A stretch of 64,000 bases of DNA, taken from positions 1,054,001 through 1,118,000 of the forward strand of contig JAFCMP010000168.1 in the NCBI GenBank assembly GCA_017506865.1, written 5' to 3'. The notes beneath the pieces are model-generated. The model had not been told where the DNA came from. It saw nothing but the letters and a program-made list of their open reading frames with translations, and did no database searches. Of this stretch, positions 9,831 through 20,462 are shown piece by piece (positions within the stretch are counted from its first letter, which is position 1; the number at the start of each line of letters is the position of its first letter). The position numbers were made by a program, and so were the translations under genes. The DNA comes from Tribonema minus. Lineage: Eukaryota > Sar > Xanthophyceae > Tribonematales > Tribonemataceae.

Positions 9831-12700
9831 ATGGTCAAGACTGACCATGGCTCCAAGAAGCCAACGAGTGGATCAAGCCGCAGCGGAGGTGTTAGTGGCG
9901 GTGCTAGGCCTGCTGGCAGCACTGCTGCTACTAGTAAGAGCAACAAGGGCGGTCAGCGCTCCGCTACGCGCCCCGCACCAAGCTCGGGTGACAAGCCGTC
10001 ACGCCCCCCTCCCCGGCCCGCGGCAGCGTCCGCACAACCCAGCCAGGTCGGTGCCAGTGCGCCCGACACGTTTGCCTCGGTACGGCCCACAGAATCAGTA
10101 GTCACTGGTGCCGGACCGCCTATTATACGTAATTTCGCTGAGTCCAGCGACGAGCCCAGCGGTGGCGGCTCAGAAGCCGAAGCCATGGTGGCAAGGCAGT
10201 TACGTTTGAGGCAGAAAAGAGAACAGCTTGCAGCAATGGGCATTATGCTTAGCGAAGCCCAGGTAGCAGAAGGCGAAGAAGCTTTTGCACGTGCAGCTGT
10301 TGAGAAAAAACTCGCACCAACGAAAAGCCCACGCAAGACACCGCGTGCAGCTGCAACAACCGCACCAGTTGTGCCGGTAGCCGCGCCAGTTGTGCCGGCA
10401 GCGCCGGCGAAGTCTGCGGCGCCAGCACCTGCGAAGTCCACAGTGCCAGTTGCAGCACTGGTTGCGCCCGCGGTGGCCCCACCTAAGGTCGCGCGCAGTC
10501 AGCCGGCCAAGACGTCGGTTACGCGCGGTGCACGGGTCCCAGCTGCGGCGCCTGAAGTAGCACCGGCGGCTCCGACGCCTCAGAGCTCCAAGCCATCAGC
10601 TAGGCTAGTGGCTCCCACATACTATACTGCACCAGCGAGGGCCCCTAAAGCCTCAGATAAATCGCCTGTGACGCAGCCGCGTCGGGGTGCAAGTGGTAAG
10701 GCGCGGCGTGTGCCAGTTGTGCCACGTAGCGTGCCAGTCGTGCAAAGTGCGCCAGTTGTGCCACGTAGCGCGCCCGTCATACCGCAAAAGCCAGTTGAGC
10801 AACAAGCGGCAGAGCGACGGAGGGCAGTTAGGCAACTGCTCGAGTCTTCTGAGTCATCTGGTGATGAGGGTGGTGTGCCCTTTGATCCTGAGGGCACAGA
10901 TGAGGCTTATGACCAGTGGCGTGAGGGCATCGAAGCTCGCGTCGAGGCACATAAGCGAGCTGCCAAGGCCGCCAAAACGGCTGCAACGTTCGCCGAAGTT
11001 CACGAGCGTGCCCTTTACGAACGCCTTGGCGAGCTCCAGCTTCGCGTCACCAGAGCTCCCAGTGAGAGCAAGAACATGGTGAAGAACTCACTGCTGCCGA
11101 TGGCGCGGACGTTCGCTGCGGAGCAGGCCGAAGAGGTGCGCAAGCATAATGTTGCACTTCTGGAAAAACGTGGTCATGACTTCAAAGCTAGCCAGTTCGG
11201 CGAGCTGCTGACCATAGGTGAACACCGTAAGCGGTCCAATAGTCGGCATCGCTTCGCCTTCGGCACAGGCGACGGTGAGGAGGCGGAACTCTGGCGAATG
11301 CTAAGGGAGTTCGAGAACACGCCTCTGGTCACCGAGGAGGCGCGCCTAGCTGCGGACACTTACCCGCGCAGCTTGGTGACGCACCCGTTTCTCAACACTG
11401 ACGGGCACTCCGACACGTCGGACGACGACGCAGCCGGCGCAGCTGCGAGTCCGCGTGAAGATGGCGCAGTGGCCGGCGTAGCCACCAGCGCATCGGCTCT
11501 AGGTGAGAGCATTAGGACTGCGGGGGCAGTAGAACCCTCGTACTCCTCAGTTGCCATGACGGCGCGGAAACCCAAAGTTGACTTGAGGGGTTTCGGCGGC
11601 ACTGGCGTCGTCATTGTAACGCAAGTAGGCAGGCTTGAAGCTTCCATTAGAGCTTTTGAGCGTAGCTGCGACACGCGTGGCGTGCCCAAGTCGGCCTACT
11701 CAATAGCGCTGTTGCAGAGTCTGACCAAGAGTCAGTACGCTGATCTGACCAGCGCAGTCACCAATGAGCGCACGGGAATGCTAGAAACTCGTGCGTTTAG
11801 TGATTTGTCTTATGAGCAGATGGTGCAATGCCTTACGGCAGCGTACGATAGCACATCTGCCAGGCAAATAGCACTTCAAAAGTATCATGAACTCACGCGT
11901 ACCTCCGGTACCAGCCCCGAAGTGTGGGGCGGGGAGGTAGTTGCAGCCGCGCACGACGCCGGCTGCGCGGACAACCAGCAAATTGTTCGTATGAAGTTCG
12001 TTCATGAACTGCCATTATGCTGCCGTCAAGAAGTAAACGGCATGTATGAGACCTGGGATCTAAAGAACACCGCTTTTCCCAAGGTCGTGGCAACTGCCCA
12101 GCAGAAGTGGCAGGCAGCGCCTTTTGACGAGCGCGAGACTCAAAATGTTGTGTCTGCAATGGCCGCGGCACACATCTCAACCCCCCCCTACTCTGACACA
12201 GGCAAGCGCCCTGCCAAGGATGGGTGGAGCGTGGTCAGTAACGACCATCGCTATAAAAAGAAGAATAAGCTTTCGGCTGCTCGCGCTGTGTTGGCGGGGC
12301 TGAGCGCTAACGAGCGTCGCCAGCTTGGAGTCAGCGACCGCGCGCCGCAGGGCAAGGCTAGCTCTGCAGGCGGTAGCGGCAGCGGCGGAGCCAAGCCCAA
12401 GAGCAACTTCAAGTGTCTTGGCTGCAGAGTGGACCAGCCTGAGGGAGACTGGGACGCACTCATGCGGCACAAGACTACCTGCCCTCAGTGCATTGCGCAC
12501 CGAAAGAGGATGGCAGAAAAGCACCGCCAAGGTGAATCACACTTGCAGTTGTCTGCTGCCTTGGTAGAAAGTGACTTGCCTACTGCAAGTTCAGCACCAG
12601 CGATCAGTGAATTGCCTGGTGTAGTTAGAGCAGATGCACGTTCAGCACAAGTAGCTGAGCATGCCACTGACGCTGTTTACGATGTCTCTTTGCGCGCGCA
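9831..12700 (+). CDS. gag: Gag region of the inner element
   Basis: It begins MVKTDHGSKK. The first 300 residues are Ala/Pro/Lys/Ser-rich, with repeated PVVPVAAPVVPAAPAKS-type and VPRSVPVV-type motifs. An acidic Glu/Asp segment follows (about 10840-10900). A helical, capsid-like region lies at about 11560-12130 (SYEQMVQCLTAAYDS, ALQKYHELTRTSGTSPEVW, MKFVHELPLCCRQEVNGMY). A Cys/His finger lies at about 12410-12510, with spacing C-x2-C-x14-H-x4-C-x2-C-x2-H (CLGC ... HKTTCPQCIAH), likely for RNA binding. Assignment rests on its position before protease and RT. Sequence similarity to the outer Gag is not obvious. Confidence 0.75.
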
Positions 12701-12749
12701 GATGGCGGCAATTGAGGGTGGGCCAGAGCCACCACCCAGAGTTATCAAA

Positions 12750-13680
12750 CACGCGTCTATCTGCTGTGGGGCGCTAGGGGGCGCCATAGCTGGGGGTAAG
12801 TTGACCTCCAGAGCAGGTTTTGTAAACGCACGGTGCTCGCAGTTGACAAAGACGTCAAGGCAATTGAGGCTCTGCATGAAGTTCATCCAGAAGTGCCCAC
12901 GCTCACTGCATGCATCACTGATGCGAAGGTTGTTGCACGTCTCATCGACGAGAAACCTGACGTCACCACCATCTCGCCGCCCTGCACAGATTTTTCTGCG
13001 GAGGGCAAGAGGGTCGAGGGCGAAGCTGCCGAGTGCACGGTTCATGCCGCACGGCTCATCGTGCGAGCCAAGCTTCAAGTGGTGTTGTACGAGAATGTGC
13101 CCGGAGTGCTAGTGTCACGCGCGTTTGCACGCGCAGTGCGCACTCTTAAGGCTGCTGGTTACATGCTGTACATTGCCAAGTTAAAGGCTTCTGAGTTTGA
13201 AGTACCTTGCAGGAGGCAGAGGGTGTACATTGTCATAGTACCAGCAGGGGTGGCCTCATGTGAGGCACTCCAGAGGTTCGGTGCGGTAATAAATACCAAG
13301 CGTTTACACAGCAGACCCACATCTGTTCGCTCTCGCTTGCGCTGCCCCGAACGCACATTCTTCTTGCAACCACGCAGTGCTCAGCACCCTGGTGTTTTGG
13401 ATGCTGATGGCTTGTTGCCTAGCCCAGTGCGCAGACTGCCTGGTAGGCCCACTGCGAGTTATGTTGCACATGCAAAGGACGCTGGCCCAGTGGCATCTGC
13501 CCGCTTGCTGTCGCTTGCGGAAATGGCGGTGCTCATGACGTATTATCATGAATTACCGGCGAGTGCATGCAGTAGTGATGTACGGCGTTACATTGCAGAC
13601 TTGTTCATCCCAGAGATGGCATTTCACTTGTTCGTGGCAATTGAGGCCTCGGGCCTGTGCACACTGCCAGAACAACAGGT
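12750..13680 (+). CDS. Cytosine-C5 DNA methyltransferase domain of the inner element
   Basis: The domain lies between Gag and protease. Visible family motifs: motif I CCGALGGAIAGG (AdoMet loop), an acidic LAVDKDVKAIEALHEVHPE block, motif IV TISPPCTDFSAEGKR with the catalytic PPC cysteine near 12980, motif VI LYENVPGVLV and motif VIII PCRRQRVYIVIVP. After these, a LLSLAEMAVLMTYY block resembles motif IX/X. The PPCxxFS form is the canonical one of bacterial and eukaryotic C5 enzymes, whereas the outer element has NCQPYS. The target-recognition region between motifs VIII and IX is short. Host-methylome or self-methylation roles have been proposed for such retroelement-borne enzymes in other algae. 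Activity here is inference. Confidence 0.85.
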
Positions 13681-14800
13681 ACGTTTGCCGCGTAGGTCAG
13701 ACTCTACGTTGAGGCATTCAGTTGACTGCCCGCCCCCATCTTGGTTGGCTGGTCAGAGTGGTTCGCTGGTGCAGGCCGCTACCGCGGTACACGCAGCGCC
13801 CACGTCAAGTGCACACTGCTCAGCAGCAGTGGCGCGTAGCATACATGCAAAGGCGCATGATGCAGGGTATGCAGAGGTACCCATAATTCCGATGCGCAGT
13901 GCATGGGAAGAGCCAGAGGTAGACTTGGCTGTGGTGCAGCCCGGCATGGCTGACATCGTGGAAGTCGATGACTCTGACTCAGGGTCTGACTCTGAGTGGG
14001 ACTCACAGTCAGTTATGAGCGTTTGCAGTAGCGCAGACGACATGGACATTGACACAGAAATCAGTGCTCCACCCATTGCGGCCGCAGCGGCACGCAAGAA
14101 GCTCGGCGGCGGTACAGACCCGCGCCTTGCCCCAGGTGAGTTGAAGGCAGCGCTCAGGCGCGCTGGCCTTGATGCTCAGTCTCTAGGCATATTAGACCAT
14201 GTGCCAGGTGTCAGCAAGTTAGACACAGCCCCACCAGTGAGTGTGGCAGAGACAATTAAGAATCTCGCAGAAGAGATCACAAAACAGAGGGAACCAGTCA
14301 AGTTACCTCATGTGGGCCTTGCAGTAGGGTCCCCTGAGCCTAGCTCGGTAGAGCGCTCCAAGTCGGAGGCTCCAGTGGAGTACATACGCCCAGTAGCCGG
14401 TGTTGTACCTCCAGGGCAGATGTTTGTGTCCGCGTCGTTACGCGTACAAAGCAACTCTCAGACGCCCAAAGAACTCTATGTGCGCGCCATGGTAGACTGC
14501 GGTGCGACCGTAACCATCATGGGCAAGCGCATTGCAGACAAGCTCCCCCACAGCTATGTATGTACACCTCAGCAAGGTGACTACACTGAGATCCTCTTGG
14601 CAGACGGCAAGACGTCGCTGCAGATCAGTGGTGTGGTCAATGCATGGCTGCGGTTTAAGAACAAGATGTTCTTGCACAAGTTCTATGTGGTAAACGCACC
14701 CATGGACGTGCTCTTAGGTACGGATTTCTTTGCCCCGCATGGCTCAGTCATCTCGTATCACGGCAGTAGCCCAGCCTTCTTCCCAGGGGGACTAAAAGGT
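13681..14800 (+). CDS. Acidic linker and aspartic protease of the inner element
   Basis: A Ser/Asp/Glu-rich linker lies around 13950-14070 (VEVDDSDSGSDSEWDS). A retropepsin-like domain follows at about 14400-14760, with YVRAMVDCGATVTIMG as the active-site D(C/T)GA loop and VLLGTDFF as the second conserved block. It would process the Gag-Pol product. Confidence 0.8.
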
Positions 14801-15196
14801 GTGGCCATACGCCCCATGCACGACAAGAATCGCGCAGACAACGCGAACGCGCATGCGGCAGCACTAGCCAGTTGCAAGGGCAATGGCAGCGCTGAGAGCA
14901 CTGAGGCACCAGACAAGCCTCAGCAGTGCTCAGCTAGGATGGCATATAACACTGTACTGGCACCATCGTCGGAGACGATTGTGGAACTCACGCTGCTACC
15001 AAAGCCAAAGCGCGTGCAGCCCTATGAGGCATTGCTCATACCAGAAGAGACAGTGACTACAGAAATGATGAGAGGCAAAGGTGTTAAGGCAAATATCACC
15101 GCTCTCACTGTAAATGCCAGCGGCACGATATACGCTACATTGAGCAACACTTCAATGTACCCGGTTTACGTGCGCCGCAACACGTAATGGGGAAAA

Positions 15197-17000
15197 GTGA
15201 CTCCAATTAAGGCTGATGATCTGCTAGAAGTGCAGACAGCTACTCAGCAGGCTCTAGAAGCCAAACTGCTAGTAATAGCAGCCAAAAGGCACTCTGAAAA
15301 TGCTAAGTTAGTGGCAGAATTAGCTGCTAGCATAGGCAAGACTGCCAAAGAGGTTGCACAAGAAGTGCAACGGCTGGCAGACCTCAGCCAGCGCCACAAT
15401 GACCAGCTAGAGAACTGCACAGATGCAGAGCTGGAGGAAATCCTTGTGAAAGATGGCAGGCTTGCGCCTCATTTGCAAGGAAGGGGGAAAGATGGGGTGC
15501 TGTTAAAAAGAAAAGCACTTGACATGCTAAAAAAGCACAGGAATGTCTTTGCTAAGGACCCTAAAAACCCTCGAGTCACTCAGCATTTTGAGATTGATGT
15601 TGACACTCAGACGGCCGAGCCGGTGGCGGACAAGGCACGCCATTGGGCTTTCAAAGAAGCCGAGTACATCATGAAACAGATTCAGATGATGGCAAAGCGC
15701 CAACAGATTGAGCCATCAGCTAGTGCATGGGCAAGCAACCCAGTACTAGTGGTTCAAGGCGACAAGATCCGCTTCTGCATAGACTTCAGGAAGTTGAATG
15801 CGGTCACGAAGCGTGATAGTCATGGCTTAGGCAACATGGATGACATGATGCGGGCTGTGCAAGGTGCCAGGATTTTATCTTCGTTAGATCTGGCAGCGGG
15901 TTACCATCAGATCCCGCTGGCGAAGACGGCTAAGGCCAAGACGGCCTTCAGAGCCCCAGACGGCTCGTTGTGGCACTACAAGGTGGCGCCATTCGGGCTG
16001 GTGAACTTGCCAGCGCAGTTCACGAGATTGATGCACCAAGTGCTGGGAGATGCCTTAGGCTCCCACGCGCTAGTGTACATAGATGACGTGTTGGTGTATG
16101 GCACGGACATCGAGGAGCACATCGAGCAGTTAGATGATGTTCTTGGCCGCATAGGCGCGGCGGGCATGAGTGTATCTCGCCCAAAGTGTCAGCTGTTTCA
16201 AGCTGAAGTCAAGTTCCTAGGTCATATAGTTGGCGCCGCTGGAACAAGACCAGACCCTGACAAGGTCAAGGCCATGCTTGACATGAGCCCCCCACTGAAA
16301 GGCGGGGTACCAGACAAGCAGTTGGTACAAGTGGTTATGGGAGTGTTTAACTATTACAGGCGATATGTACCCAACTTTGGGGCGATATCAGAGCCTATAG
16401 TAGCCCTGACCAAGAACAAAGCAGTCATGGTTTGGGGGTCTGCGCAGGAGCGGGCTTTCAAGCGGCTGAAGAGTGCCATGTGCGACAGTCGCATAGTGAT
16501 GCACCCGGATTTCAGTTTGCCTTTCGTATTGTACACCGACGCCTCCAAGACGGCGACGGCAGGTGTGCTTACACAATTCAGACCTGTGAGTGAGGTCGAA
16601 AGGGCAACAGCGGGACAGCCATATGCTCACACGGGCAGGCGCCGCATAGCTGAAGGCGAGGAGGTCAGAGAAGTAGTCGTTGGCTACTTCAGCAAGCTGA
16701 ACTCTGAACCCGACGCGAAGTTAGGAGCGACGGCAGTAGAGTGTCTGGCAGTAGTGCTGGCGCTCAACCACTTCAGGCCTTACATTTGGGGTAACCCCGT
16801 TACAGTGGTCACAGATGCCGCTGCGCTCAGGTGGCTGTTGACGTTGCAAGACTACAACGGCAAGCTACTAAGATGGGCCATGCGCATACAGGAGTATGAC
16901 GTTCCCATTCAGCACAGGCCTGGCAAAAGGAATGCCAATGCTGATGCCCCATCCAGGCTGCCACAGCAGGCAGAGTTAGATGCTGAGCGCTCTACGGAGC
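15197..17000 (+). CDS. pol: Reverse transcriptase and RNase H of the inner element
   Basis: The reverse transcriptase has RFCIDFRKLNAVTKRD (about 15770), SSLDLAAGYHQIPL, FRAPDGSLWHYKVAPFGL, YIDDVLVYG with the catalytic aspartates at 16075-16101, and FLGHIVGAAGTRPDP. The thumb VVMGVFNYYRRYVPNFG is followed by RNase H at about 16520-16960 (LYTDASKTATAGVLTQ, YFSKLN, LGATAVECLAVV, VVTDAAALRWLL, HRPGKRNANADAPSR). The motifs are a close match to the Ty3/gypsy consensus, closer than those of the outer element. Confidence 0.93.
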
Positions 17001-17599
17001 CAGCAGACGAACAGTGGCCAGACGCAGTCCCGAGCATGGACGCACCGCCGTCAGGTGTGCGCTTTGCGGACGAGGCCACGAGAACGCACAAAGTGGCCGA
17101 CGTGAACAGCTGTCGTGGGTACACGGCGGACGCACGTTACGGGCCAGCGTTCAAGTTCAACGAGGCCGTCGCCATATCAGGCGCGGTGGCCGCTAATTTA
17201 GCCGCTCTGACAGCTGTGGAGCTAGCACAGTTGTTGGACAGAAGGCTAGATGACTCCACGGTGGAGGAAGCTGAGGTTGAAGAAGTTGAGATCAACACAG
17301 CGTACGCAGAGCCAGTCAATAAGTACACCGGCTCGTGGGAGCATTCCCAAGCGCAGCGACTCTTAAGGCAGATCGCATGCGACAGGCGACGCAGCATCAG
17401 CTCAAAGAGGGCCAAGTGCAGCGTCACCACGGCTCAGCCGGCGGCAGACTCATTGGAAGAAGGAGAGATTCCAGAGGTAGAAGCTGCTGCTGATGCAGAT
17501 GAGGCAGACGAGCCACCGGATGGCAAAGCTGTTTTAGGCAAGCGCAAGAAGACGCTGCCAAGGCCAGAAGTGGTGCAGTTGCTGAAACGGGTGGCCGAG

Positions 17600-18960
17600 G
17601 GAGACTCGCCTGCCACGCCAGCAATGCTCAGCAGAGCCGCATTTCTTGAAGTTCAGAAAGCGGACGGCTTCTGTCGAGCAGTGAGCAAGATGCTCATTGA
17701 GGGTGACATACCCGAAGGCGCGGAGCTAGCCGCTCACGTCTTAGCACAGAGAGAGCAGTATACCATCGAGGAAGATGGCCTCTTAGTGCACAGTTCAACA
17801 AGCCACCCCAAGAGAGGTATGGTGTTGTTGCAGTGGGTCGTGCCAGTGGTGCTACGAACCCTAGTCATGCGTTTAGGGCATGATGACGCGAGCGCTATGC
17901 ATTGCGGCATAGGCGCTACGCACACGCGTATATTCGAGAGGTATTTCTGGCCTGGTATGGGCGCAGACATACGAACGTACGTGCAGAGTTGTATGACGTG
18001 CCTAGAACGCAAGCGCGCCAGCTCCACTCAATATAAGCAGTGGTTGGCTGAGCCAGTGCGCATGTGGCAACGTCTCAACATTGATATCACAGAGCCTGGT
18101 ATCCAGTCCGCAGCGGGGCATAAATATGTTCTGACTATTGTGGAGACGAGGTCCGGTTTTGTATGGCTAGCCGCTATGCATGGCCAGGGTACTAAAGATT
18201 TAACCCCGCACCTCATGACAGTGTTCCTAGAGGTTGGAGCATTAGTGGAGGAACTATGCTCAGACAAGGGCAAAGTCTTCCTTGGCAATGTGGTCAGTGA
18301 CTTTGCAGAGCGTTTAAAGTTAAACGCATAGAGACCAGTGCATACCACCCACAGACCAATGGTGTGGCAGAACATGCAAATGGTCGTGCTAAGAAGGCAC
18401 TAGCATCTTGGGTCAGCGCTCAGCAGACAAACTGGCACGAAGGCTTAGAGCTCGTACAGTTTGTGTTGAGGACAACTCCCCGAGATGAAACAGGTTTAAC
18501 ACCCTTTTTCTGTGTGTACGGTCGGGAGGCTTCACTGCCACATGATGCGTTTATGCACGAGGATGGCAGCAGGAAGTTGGACCTGCACGAGGAGATTGAG
18601 CACAAGTTAGATATGCTTGAGCTTGCAGACAAAGTGGTGTCAAAGGCGCTGCAAGTGCGCGCCCAGAAGATCACCAAGCGCAATGAAGCTATTAAGCGCG
18701 CGGTGAAGTTCGCCGTCGGTGACTATGTCATGATACGGCTGCCCAAGCAAAGAGACAGGTCGGCTGCTCTTGATGCCAGGTATGTGGGGCCTTGGCAGAT
18801 CGAGGCTCGCACAGGCGAATCAGGCCTCTCATTCATCTGCAGGATGATGGGCAGAAGAGTTAGACACACTACAGCTCATGTTGAGAACATGAAGCCCTTC
18901 CACATGAGGCCTAGTGCCATGTTGGAACCAGGTGTGCACGCCATGCTAAGCCCCCAACAG
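17600..18960 (+). CDS. Integrase region of the inner element
   Basis: An HHCC zinc module (MHCGIGATHTRIFERYFWP ... CMTCLERK) lies at about 17895-18015. The catalytic core starts with WQRLNIDITEPG, followed by ELCSDKGKVF and the Glu-bearing NGVAEHANGRAKKALASW block around 18358-18410. A GDYVMIRLPKQ module near 18718-18750 matches the SH3-like C-terminal domain. Between RNase H and integrase is an unusual linker of about 200 residues rich in Glu, Ala and Asp. The region shows signs of decay. Confidence 0.8.
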
Positions 18961-19842
18961 GTGGAGGAGCTAGCGGATGGTGAGAAGTTATACAGAGTTC
19001 TAGACCGCCAAGCGGGCCCCAATGGCTCGTGGCAGTACAAATGGCAGTCCATAGATGGCAAGTCACATGCGTGGGTGTCAGAAGATGACATGCTGCAAGA
19101 AGTGACGCCACGGACCTTAGACGCTTTTCACGCGCTCTATGAGCTGCGCAACGAAGGAAGGTTGCCAGCATATGCTATCAGGCCCACACCCAAGGAGGAT
19201 GCTGGCATGCGCCGAGAGAACGCGCTGCAACTCTATCCCATCGGCACAGCGCTGGTCAGGGAGCACAGAGCGGTGGTGGGCGGCCCAATCACTTACGTGT
19301 GGGGGGCCGTGAAGAACTTTGTGTCACCGTACTGGAGGATCAGATATGAAGATGGTGAGTGGGAACAGATGACCCGTACACAGGTCAAGTCTGCCATACA
19401 GTTGGCAGAGGCGGTGCGTAACAAAGCCAAGAGGTTGCAGGCGCAAAGTGCGCCGGACAGCGCCGGTGGTGCAAGTCCCAACTCTCAGGTCACGCGAGGT
19501 CTGCCGGCTTCCCAAACCGGTTCTGAGGCAAGCTCAGCCCAAGATTCTGCTCAGCCGCGGATCTCGCTGGTAAGGCTACCCAGACTGCCATCTGATTTCG
19601 GATCAAGCTTTGAGGGTGAAGTGGTTTGGTATCACTTTCCGACAGGCTGGAGCCGCGGCGTCCTAGGCGAGTTTTACCCTGCCAGGTCGCAGTTCACGTT
19701 TGATGTGCTGTTCGACGGCGAGAAGACCGTCAGGCGGATGCGTTTACGTCCAGGTGACTACCGCACGCCAAAAGACAGTCCACATTCATCATGGAACGTG
19801 CTCGCCGCTCGCAGTACATCCTCAGAGGAGAGTGCGAAGTAG
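18961..19842 (+). CDS. Chromodomain-like and Tudor-like tail of the inner integrase
   Basis: Three small beta-barrel-like modules can be seen. The first, about 18985-19095, looks like a chromodomain (KLYRVLDRQ ... SWQYKWQSIDGKSHAWVSEDDM). The second, about 19265-19400, has the WRIRYEDGEWEQM pattern of Tudor-like repeats found in plant and algal chromatin proteins. The third, about 19610-19765, has EVVWYHFPTGWSRG ... FDVLFDGEKTVRRMRLRP and also looks Tudor-like. Reader modules after integrase are known to direct integration to marked chromatin; a run of three is unusual. Domain names are by eye. Confidence 0.5.
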   Translation: MEELADGEKLYRVLDRQAGPNGSWQYKWQSIDGKSHAWVSEDDMLQEVTPRTLDAFHALYELRNEGRLPAYAIRPTPKEDAGMRRENALQLYPIGTALVREHRAVVGGPITYVWGAVKNFVSPYWRIRYEDGEWEQMTRTQVKSAIQLAEAVRNKAKRLQAQSAPDSAGGASPNSQVTRGLPASQTGSEASSAQDSAQPRISLVRLPRLPSDFGSSFEGEVVWYHFPTGWSRGVLGEFYPARSQFTFDVLFDGEKTVRRMRLRPGDYRTPKDSPHSSWNVLAARSTSSEESAK

Positions 19843-20070
19843 TTGTGGGGACTCAAGTTGAGTCAAAGCTGAGGCCGGCGACTCCCTTTTCCTGCAGAGA
19901 GGATTTCCCTGACTAGCAGGTTTGCCTCCCAGGTTTTTAATGGGGTTTCCAACCAGTTATATATTGGCCTCCATGCTTAATAGTGCACATAGTGCGAGCA
20001 TGCTGCAACTACACAAGGGACCGCGATCTGCTGCTTCGAGTTCAAGTCCGCATCGAGGGCGATGCTCAGC

Positions 20071-20083
20071 AAAGAAGGGGGAT
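20071..20083 (+). promoter_or_regulatory. Polypurine tract of the inner element
   Basis: AAAGAAGGGGGA abuts the right LTR, the expected site of plus-strand priming. Confidence 0.65.
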
Positions 20084-20084
20084 C

Positions 20085-20458
20085 TGATACGGCTTAGGGG
20101 CGGATCAGGTTCACAATGCCCCAGTTAGGGGTTCCAGTTAGACTTCAGTACTGAGTGGCGGTTGAAGCCTCAGTGTGGTGCCAGTTCCTAGTTGCATGTG
20201 AAAAGCCACACTGAGGCCTATAGCTTTTGCGCAGTATAAGAACCTCCCCTGCAAGCGGCAAGCCCGAGCCTTGCTGCGCCTGCCGTCGTCCAACCCCAAG
20301 CCTTCCGTCTCTCAGCAGCAGAATGAGATATCCGGTAAGCGCATCGCGTTTCCTTTCGCATAACATTTCATTTGAGTTCTCTGAAGCGTGTCTACTTGTT
20401 TTGCTCTTCCAGCTTGCTTGTTTGCATTCATGACAGCATCACAATTTAAGCCGCTTCA
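20085..20458 (+). repeat. Right LTR of the inner retrotransposon
   Basis: A 374-bp copy of 8464-8837 differing at about three positions, followed by the target duplication CAAC at 20459-20462. Confidence 0.95.
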
Positions 20459-20462
20459 CAAC

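Larger units (their letters stand above)
8464..20458 (+). mobile_element. Inner Ty3/gypsy LTR retrotransposon with DNA methyltransferase
   Basis: This 12-kb element sits inside the outer retrotransposon. Its LTRs begin TGATACGG and end CCGCTTCA, each 374 bp, with about three differences between them, so it is young. A 4-bp target duplication CAAC flanks it (8460-8463 and 20459-20462). Order: LTR, primer site, long leader, Gag with zinc finger, cytosine-C5 methyltransferase, protease, RT, RNase H, integrase, chromodomain-like and Tudor-like modules, polypurine tract, LTR. It is longer than typical Ty3/gypsy elements because of the methyltransferase, several linkers and the extended integrase tail. 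It differs from the outer element in sequence and in where the methyltransferase lies. It looks mostly whole, with about one or two breaks besides frame changes that could be normal read-through. Confidence 0.93.
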
